Source: Curvularia sp. ZM96 (lineage: Eukaryota; Ascomycota; Dothideomycetes; Pleosporales; Pleosporaceae). Taken from it: a stretch of 64,000 nucleotides of DNA. Positions 59,518 to 64,000 of this stretch are shown piece after piece; within the stretch, counting starts at the first letter, position 1, and each line of letters begins with the position of its first letter. The DNA lies in assembly GCA_022457065.1 (NCBI GenBank), contig JAJGBQ010000001.1, positions 6,386,001 to 6,450,000 on the forward strand. The letters are read 5' to 3'. The notes beneath the pieces are model-generated. The model was not told the DNA's origin and searched no databases. It worked only from the letters and a program-made list of their open reading frames with translations. A program made the translations under genes and the position numbers.

Positions 59518-60800
59518 ATGAAGACACCTCTCGCCACGTTAGCGATATTGGGATCAGCGGCCGCTGAACGCCTCCTCCTGGCATCTTACGGCAACGACAC
59601 CACTCCGGGAACCGTTGCCACGCTCGAACTCCAAGACGGCGCAAGTTACGGTGACGGCCGTAAGCTAGAAGTCATCCATGAAAGCCACGACTGTGGTGCC
59701 CTTCCTACATGGCTTGACACATCTCTCGGTCCGAATACGGTAGTCTGTCTGGATGAAGCGCCAAACGCCAACATAACGACATTCAATCTCGAGTCCGATG
59801 GCAGTTTGAAAAATAAATCTAGCGTGGGTACGCTGGGCGCCGCTGTGTCTTCGGCGACGTACAACAACAAGTCCGCCATAGCACTTGCTCATGTACGCAC
59901 CTCTCGCGCACTCCACGGCTTCGCTCGTTCTTATATGCTAACCTCGTGTCAATAGTATGAGCCCCCTGCAATCACAACGTACACCGTCCACCAGAACGGA
60001 CCGCTTCAATCCCTGCAAAACATTACTTTTGGAACCCCAGAGCAAATTCACCAAGCCGTCGTTGACCCCACAGGTCAATACATCATCTTCCCCAGTCTAG
60101 GCGCAGATCGCGTTCATGTTTACTGCATCGATCCCTCCACTGGTCTACTAACTGAACACGAGTCCCTGAAGTCCAAGACGGGATACGGTCCTCGCCATGC
60201 CGTCTTCTGGACCGCAAGCGAATCCAGCACCACTTACCTGTTCGTAGTCCACGAGCTCAGCAACAAGATTGTGAGCTACAAAGTCGACTACCTCGAGCAG
60301 CGTGGCGGTTTGAAGTTCACAGAAGTGGACGAAGTAAGCACCTATGGCAACCACACTGTGCCGGCCAAGACGTTTGCTTCGGAAATCGCCCTTTCGCCGT
60401 GTAATTCGTTCGTGCTTGCTGCGAATCGCAATGGCACAGTTTTCACTGTGGATAACCCGGACCCAAAGAATAGTACCAGGGTGCCGAGCGACTCGGTTGT
60501 GACGTTTAAGCCTGCGGCGGATGGAAAGCTATCGTTTGTTCAGCTAGCAAAGTCAGGAGGATATTATCCGAGGCATTTCAGTATGAACAAGGACGGATCT
60601 ATGATTGCGATTGCGAATCAACGAAGCCATAATGTAGCTATATATTCACGTGATACGAAAACTGGGCTGATCAAGGACGATGCGCCAGTTGCTGGGGCTG
60701 CGGGTCTCGGACCAGGGGATTTGATGTAAGTTCAGTTCTGACACATTTTGACTGATTACTAAAAACAAACTTCAGGTACATCCAATGGGTAGACCAATAG
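59518..60800 (+). CDS. Secreted lactonase-family beta-propeller protein
   Basis: Exons 59518-59892, 59956-60725, 60776-60800; 389 residues. A signal peptide is likely (MKTPLATLAILGSAAA). The body matches the 6-phosphogluconolactonase / carboxymuconate cyclase propeller: ERLLLASYGNDTTPGTVATLEL, IHQAVVDPTGQYIIFPSLGADRVHVY, GYGPRHAVFW, YYPRHFSMNKDGSMIAIANQ. In fungi many such secreted members have no proven substrate. The last exon is only 25 nt (YIQWVDQ), and its join completes the final strand. It faces the HAD gene tail to tail across 100 bp. Confidence 0.88.
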
Positions 60801-60900
60801 ACGCCAGTGAGATCGTATTTAAGTCTATAGAGTTTTCGGCTATACCGCAGATCATGTAGTACTGGTAGAGCTAGATTGGTGGATCTAGATGATGATTTAT

Positions 60901-62208
60901 TCAAGGCATCTGTGTCCCTTGTTCCTGCTCAATAGCCCATGCTACAGCATCCCATACGTCACCCACAATCTTACGTGGCTCCGGTGACGGCTTCGTGCCC
61001 TTGACATAAACACCCGTCTCGACTAATATACTAGCCCAATCGGTGCCATACGGACTCTTGTAGTTGTTGCCGCCAGCAATGTCACTGGCGGGGTTGTCAC
61101 CAACCATGTATACCCGCTTGAGATGGTCAAGCGTGCCCGCGCCGCCATACTGTTTCATCAGATGGTTGCGATGTGCAATGAGCCGCTTTTCGGCAAACTC
61201 GTAGGTAGGGCGATGAGGTTTTCCCATGACAACCTTGTGCAACTTGACGCCACGTGCCTCGCCGCCAGTGATCGCTGCCCAAATGCCCTCAAAGGCTTCA
61301 CGGAAACCTCCTTGGCCCAGACGTGGAAGGTGGTACTTCGCCGCCCAGAGTAAGTCTGGGTTGGAATAATAGACTGTAGGCTGTCCGTCTTGTTGATAAC
61401 CGTGATTCTCTAGAGCGTCATTGCCGTTCTTCTTGGATAGGGTTCCCATGATACCCTTTTCGGATAGCAATACGTCTTTCAAGATTTGCGCATCCAGCCC
61501 CCAGTCACGCGGGTCGTTGTAGACAAACACCGCATCAATACGGAGTGACGTTGATGGTGAGGATGGGTCGATGGGGGCGGGTAGAGGACGAGTAAAGGTC
61601 TTGTAGTATGGAAGCAATTGCTGTGAAAACGGCCAGACTTCTGGATGGGCGACAAGGATATCACCTGGAGTGACCACAGTCTTGAAGCTATGCAAATTCA
61701 TCAGCACATGTAGCAATATGGAAGCGTGCCTCAACATACCCGTATGCCTCGGCGACCTTCCTGCACTTGTCTGCCTCCCCACCAACCACCATGACCGTCT
61801 TGTCCTTGAGATGGTCCATGTCGGCAAAAGGAGTATGACTCTGAACAAACATGGACATGTCAAGAGGTACATCGAGCCTGCTGCTCAGGTCGGCGACGCG
61901 TTCCGATTCGTGCTTCCCGCCGCCATTGGTGAGCAGGATGAACGGAATGCGCTGCGACTGGAGATAGGAAAGGGTCTGGTGGGCTCGAGGAAGGGGATCA
62001 GCACTCCTAAGAAGCACTCCGTCGATACTGACAGCCGTCAGTGGCCGTGTTGTGAGGCGATGGCGGAGCTGCCTTACTCGAAAGCGAACGCAAAGTCGGA
62101 TGCGCGTGCGTGGGGGGTAGCAGCCGTCTGGAGAAAGCGACGAAGCGGATAATGGCGCCCGCTGCGAGCTAATGGCCTCGCCATGCGCATCACAATTGCA
62201 CCAGCCAT
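60901..62208 (-). CDS. HAD-superfamily phosphatase, CECR5/HDHD5 type
   Basis: Exons in coding order 62208-62078, 62027-61740, 61687-60901; 401 residues, phases checked. The head is basic (MRMARPLARSGRHYPLRRFL), a probable mitochondrial targeting signal. HAD motifs: I, FAFDIDGVLLRSADPLPRA across intron 1; II, PFILLTNGGGKHESERV; III, the lysine in VVMGKPHRPTYEFA; IV, YMVGDNPASDIAGG. The sequence class is the eukaryotic CECR5-like group close to sugar-phosphate and glycerol-phosphate hydrolases; substrate unknown. Start chosen as the ATG giving the targeting peptide. Confidence 0.92.
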
Positions 62209-62824
62209 AGTCTCGATGTCGTGTGAGGTTGAAGGTCTGGGGCACACTGGTGGAGCACGGCATGGCGTCCCGTAGACCCCCACTTTTTTCGGAGCCGTTC
62301 ATGCACCTGCATTCATCCTTGGCCAACTTCGTCCAGCCACTGTAACGACCACTGTGCTCAAGAACAATATGAGCAGGCCCATAAGCCACGATTTCACGAC
62401 TCAACCCTTCTAGTCTACATCTAGACTCTGCTCTTACTCTCTCTGGCGGTATTTGTAGCCAAGTACCTAAGTGTTCCCTGATTCCGCGTTTCCAATACTA
62501 TTAGCCCATAGATTCTAGCCACCCCTTGCATGGCTTTGGCGATCAATTGTCCCACGAGGCTTCTGGGTTTCGAGAAGCACAGTGCATATGACCGACTCGT
62601 ACGAGCGAGGGCTTTCCAACAATGACAACGGAGATGATCTTATCACGTGCTACTCAAGAACAATAGTAAGACTTCAGAGCTAGCTAATCGCCACTCCCTG
62701 ACTACACACATCGCATACTCAGAAAAGGAGTCTAGACTTGGCTTATGATGAACAATCATAGTTCACAAAGAAACACCTTTCTTTCTTACTCCATCGTATC
62801 TGATCACGCTCTAGATAGACTACC
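62209..62824. other. Intergenic between HAD gene and peptide gene
   Basis: Upstream DNA shared by the HAD gene (minus) and the repeat-peptide gene (plus). No gene supported. Confidence 0.45.
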
Positions 62825-62954
62825 TATAAATTCTTCTCTTTCTTCTCCAAATCCCAATTTCTCCACTGCAAAGTAATAGTCACAACTCTACAACCATCCA
62901 AGCTTTCTACCAAAGACTCTTTTAAACAAAGATACCCTCTCTACACAAATCAAA
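62825..62954 (+). promoter_or_regulatory. TATA box and pyrimidine-rich leader of the repeat peptide gene
   Basis: TATAAA at 62825-62830 is followed at once by a CT-rich run (TTCTTCTCTTTCTTCTCC, 62831-62848), the usual layout of a strongly expressed fungal promoter and start site. The leader to the ATG would be about 100 nt, A/C-rich at its end with CAAAATGG around the start codon, a favourable context. Confidence 0.65.
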
Positions 62955-63128
62955 ATGGCAGGTGTCAAACTTATTCCTCGTCGGGGAAGCTCCCCAGGAC
63001 CCGGCTGCACTGTTTCCAAGGGTAGCTCTCCAGGCCCAGGCTGCACTGTTTCACGGGGTAGCACCCCAGGACCAGGCTGCGTTGTTTCTCACGGCAGCAC
63101 CCCGGGACCCGGCTGCGTAGTCAGCTAA
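62955..63128 (+). CDS. Repeat peptide with C-terminal CaaX box, pheromone-precursor-like
   Basis: A 57-residue single-exon gene, starting at the ATG in CAAAATGGC. Residues 1-10 read MAGVKLIPRR; then four tandem units follow: GSSPGPGCTVSK, GSSPGPGCTVSR, GSTPGPGCVVSH and GSTPGPGCVVS-stop. The chain therefore ends in CVVS, a CaaX box for prenylation, and every internal unit carries the same C-(T/V)-V-S core followed by K, R or H. A dibasic RR (9-10) precedes the first unit. There is no signal peptide, as in fungal a-factor precursors. The closest known design is the hybrid-type pheromone precursor of Trichoderma with repeated GCTVM-like motifs. Codon-level variation shows it is translated: units differ almost only at silent sites. 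Role is inferred. Confidence 0.8.
   Translation: MAGVKLIPRRGSSPGPGCTVSKGSSPGPGCTVSRGSTPGPGCVVSHGSTPGPGCVVS
62985..63128 (+). repeat. Four tandem 36-bp coding repeats
   Basis: Units at 62985-63020, 63021-63056, 63057-63092 and 63093-63128 (the last includes the stop codon). Between units 1 and 2 all differences are silent except the final codon (Lys to Arg). Units 3 and 4 differ from 1 and 2 by Ser to Thr and Thr to Val. The central GGC TGC codons are invariant. Confidence 0.9.
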
Positions 63129-63807
63129 ACACCTCTTCTTCTACCTTTACCTCTTTTCGCGAGACAGCTGGGCGGCCGCAATATTCTTTTCGACGAGTTT
63201 ACTTTTGAACATAACGCGAGGGTGATATGAGAGAGGAGAAACAAAGGTTGTTTTCCTTCCTCATGTCATACCTTGCTGCTTTGCTACGCTACGATACGAA
63301 CTACGGGACCCATTGCAACCCGATCAGGACAGGAAATGTTGACATGAGATATGAGAGCGGTAGATGGCGACGGAACCTTTGCATCAGGATGTGGGATTTG
63401 GGAACGGGCGCAGTTGATCTAGGGTGGCAAGGCTATTCGTACTTTGTCTATGTATCTTATCTATCTTGTCACGTCGAGAAATACCAGTGGAGAAATGACC
63501 ATATCCTTTTCTATTTCGAAAACAAAGTGACTTGATATTTAAATGCCGTTATCTTGAGATTTCAACTCATGTGTTGTTTGTCTGAATCATGCATTACGGT
63601 TTCTATGTTGATTCGTCCATGTCAACGTGCATGCAGTTCGGTTACTATTCTCAGCGCAAGGCAGCTTCAGCATCCGCTTTGGTCTTAGCCTTCGAAGAAC
63701 CCCTCACCATGGCTTGTGCAACGTGGAGATTAGGTAGGATAAATACCATCCTCAGCGGCTCTTCTAGTCCAGGTTTGTGGATTCGTTGATGACTTCCTTG
63801 CTTAAAC
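63129..63807. other. Intergenic between peptide gene and HET gene
   Basis: 3' flank of the repeat peptide gene and the HET promoter. An open frame at 63227-63535 has no recognisable domain and is taken as non-coding. A+T-rich words occur near 63500-63560. Confidence 0.45.
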
Positions 63808-64000
63808 ATGTCACCAAGTCAGAAACGGCACCGACGTGGCTTCGAATACGACCCTCTACAACCCCATAGTTTCAGATTGCTAGAGATCATTCCTGGAAAA
63901 AGCGAATCCGCTGATATCTATTGCAAGCTGCGGCACTATCCGTTAGACTCGGCACCGCCATACGAAGCTCTATCATATACGTGGGGCACGGAAGAGAATA
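63808..64000 (+). CDS. HET-domain protein, N-terminal part (cut by window)
   Basis: Open from the ATG at 63808 to the window edge with no stop; 64 codons visible. The start reads MSPSQKRHRRGFEYDPLQ, then FRLLEIIPGKSESADIYCKL and APPYEALSYTWGTEEN, the standard opening of a HET domain (strand then Y-x-ALSYTWG). The rest lies outside. It is the second HET gene of the window and sits next to the repeat-peptide gene. HET proteins act in non-self recognition during hyphal fusion. Confidence 0.85.
   Translation, partial: MSPSQKRHRRGFEYDPLQPHSFRLLEIIPGKSESADIYCKLRHYPLDSAPPYEALSYTWGTEEN

Noticed and set aside
62955..63128. Reading the 36-bp repeats as a CRISPR-like or satellite array
   Set aside because: Units are directly adjacent without spacers, keep one reading frame with start and stop, and vary at silent sites.
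62955..63128. Repeat peptide as a dikaritin-type RiPP precursor
   Set aside because: No signal peptide, no Tyr core and no regular KR spacers; the CaaX end fits better.
63227..63535. 102-codon open frame after the repeat-peptide gene
   Set aside because: No recognisable features; probably 3' untranslated sequence.

Overview
The window is gene-dense nuclear DNA from a filamentous ascomycete, most likely a dothideomycete of the order Pleosporales (an inference from gene content and protein style, not proven). Introns are short (about 45-130 nt) with GTANGT-type donors and CTAAC-like branch points. Most genes are conserved housekeeping genes. Where I could resolve splice sites I give exon joins in the evidence; nearly all were checked for reading-frame continuity.

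Layout. 1-13.5 kb: a CENP-O kinetochore protein, an acetyl-CoA transporter, a 2-Cys peroxiredoxin, a double telobox-Myb protein, a fungal annexin with a long disordered head, a small F-box-like protein and the GPI-anchor subunit Gpi2. 13.7-25.4 kb: a carotenoid/retinal/rhodopsin cluster made of the bifunctional lycopene cyclase/phytoene synthase (-), a carotenoid cleavage oxygenase (+, divergent), a microbial rhodopsin (+) and phytoene desaturase (-). A HET-domain gene with an AT-rich patch upstream sits between the rhodopsin and the desaturase. Together these encode GGPP -> phytoene -> carotene -> retinal -> rhodopsin. 26-37.6 kb: a histidine acid phosphatase, a coiled-coil protein, a GH43 glycosidase, retromer subunit Vps5, a hotdog thioesterase and a small mitochondrial membrane protein. 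37.9-45.2 kb: a Pro/Ala-rich orphan and a Tea1-type kelch/coiled-coil polarity protein. 46.2-62.2 kb: TORC1 subunit raptor/Kog1, cytosolic aspartyl-tRNA synthetase, exosome subunit Rrp40 divergent from the ribosome-associated Hsp70 Ssz1, an F-box/LRR protein, a secreted lactonase-like beta-propeller and a HAD-family (CECR5-type) phosphatase.

The most striking object is a 57-codon gene at 62955-63128. It encodes four tandem 12-residue units, each with the core GS(S/T)PGPGC(T/V)VS. The last unit stops exactly so that the protein ends in CVVS, a CaaX prenylation box. The copies differ almost only at synonymous sites, and a TATA box and a pyrimidine-rich start region lie upstream. This layout resembles the hybrid-type (h-type) peptide pheromone precursors described in Trichoderma, in which several CaaX-like motifs are strung in one precursor. 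The window ends inside a second HET-domain gene.

No tRNA, rRNA, CRISPR array or intact transposon was found.
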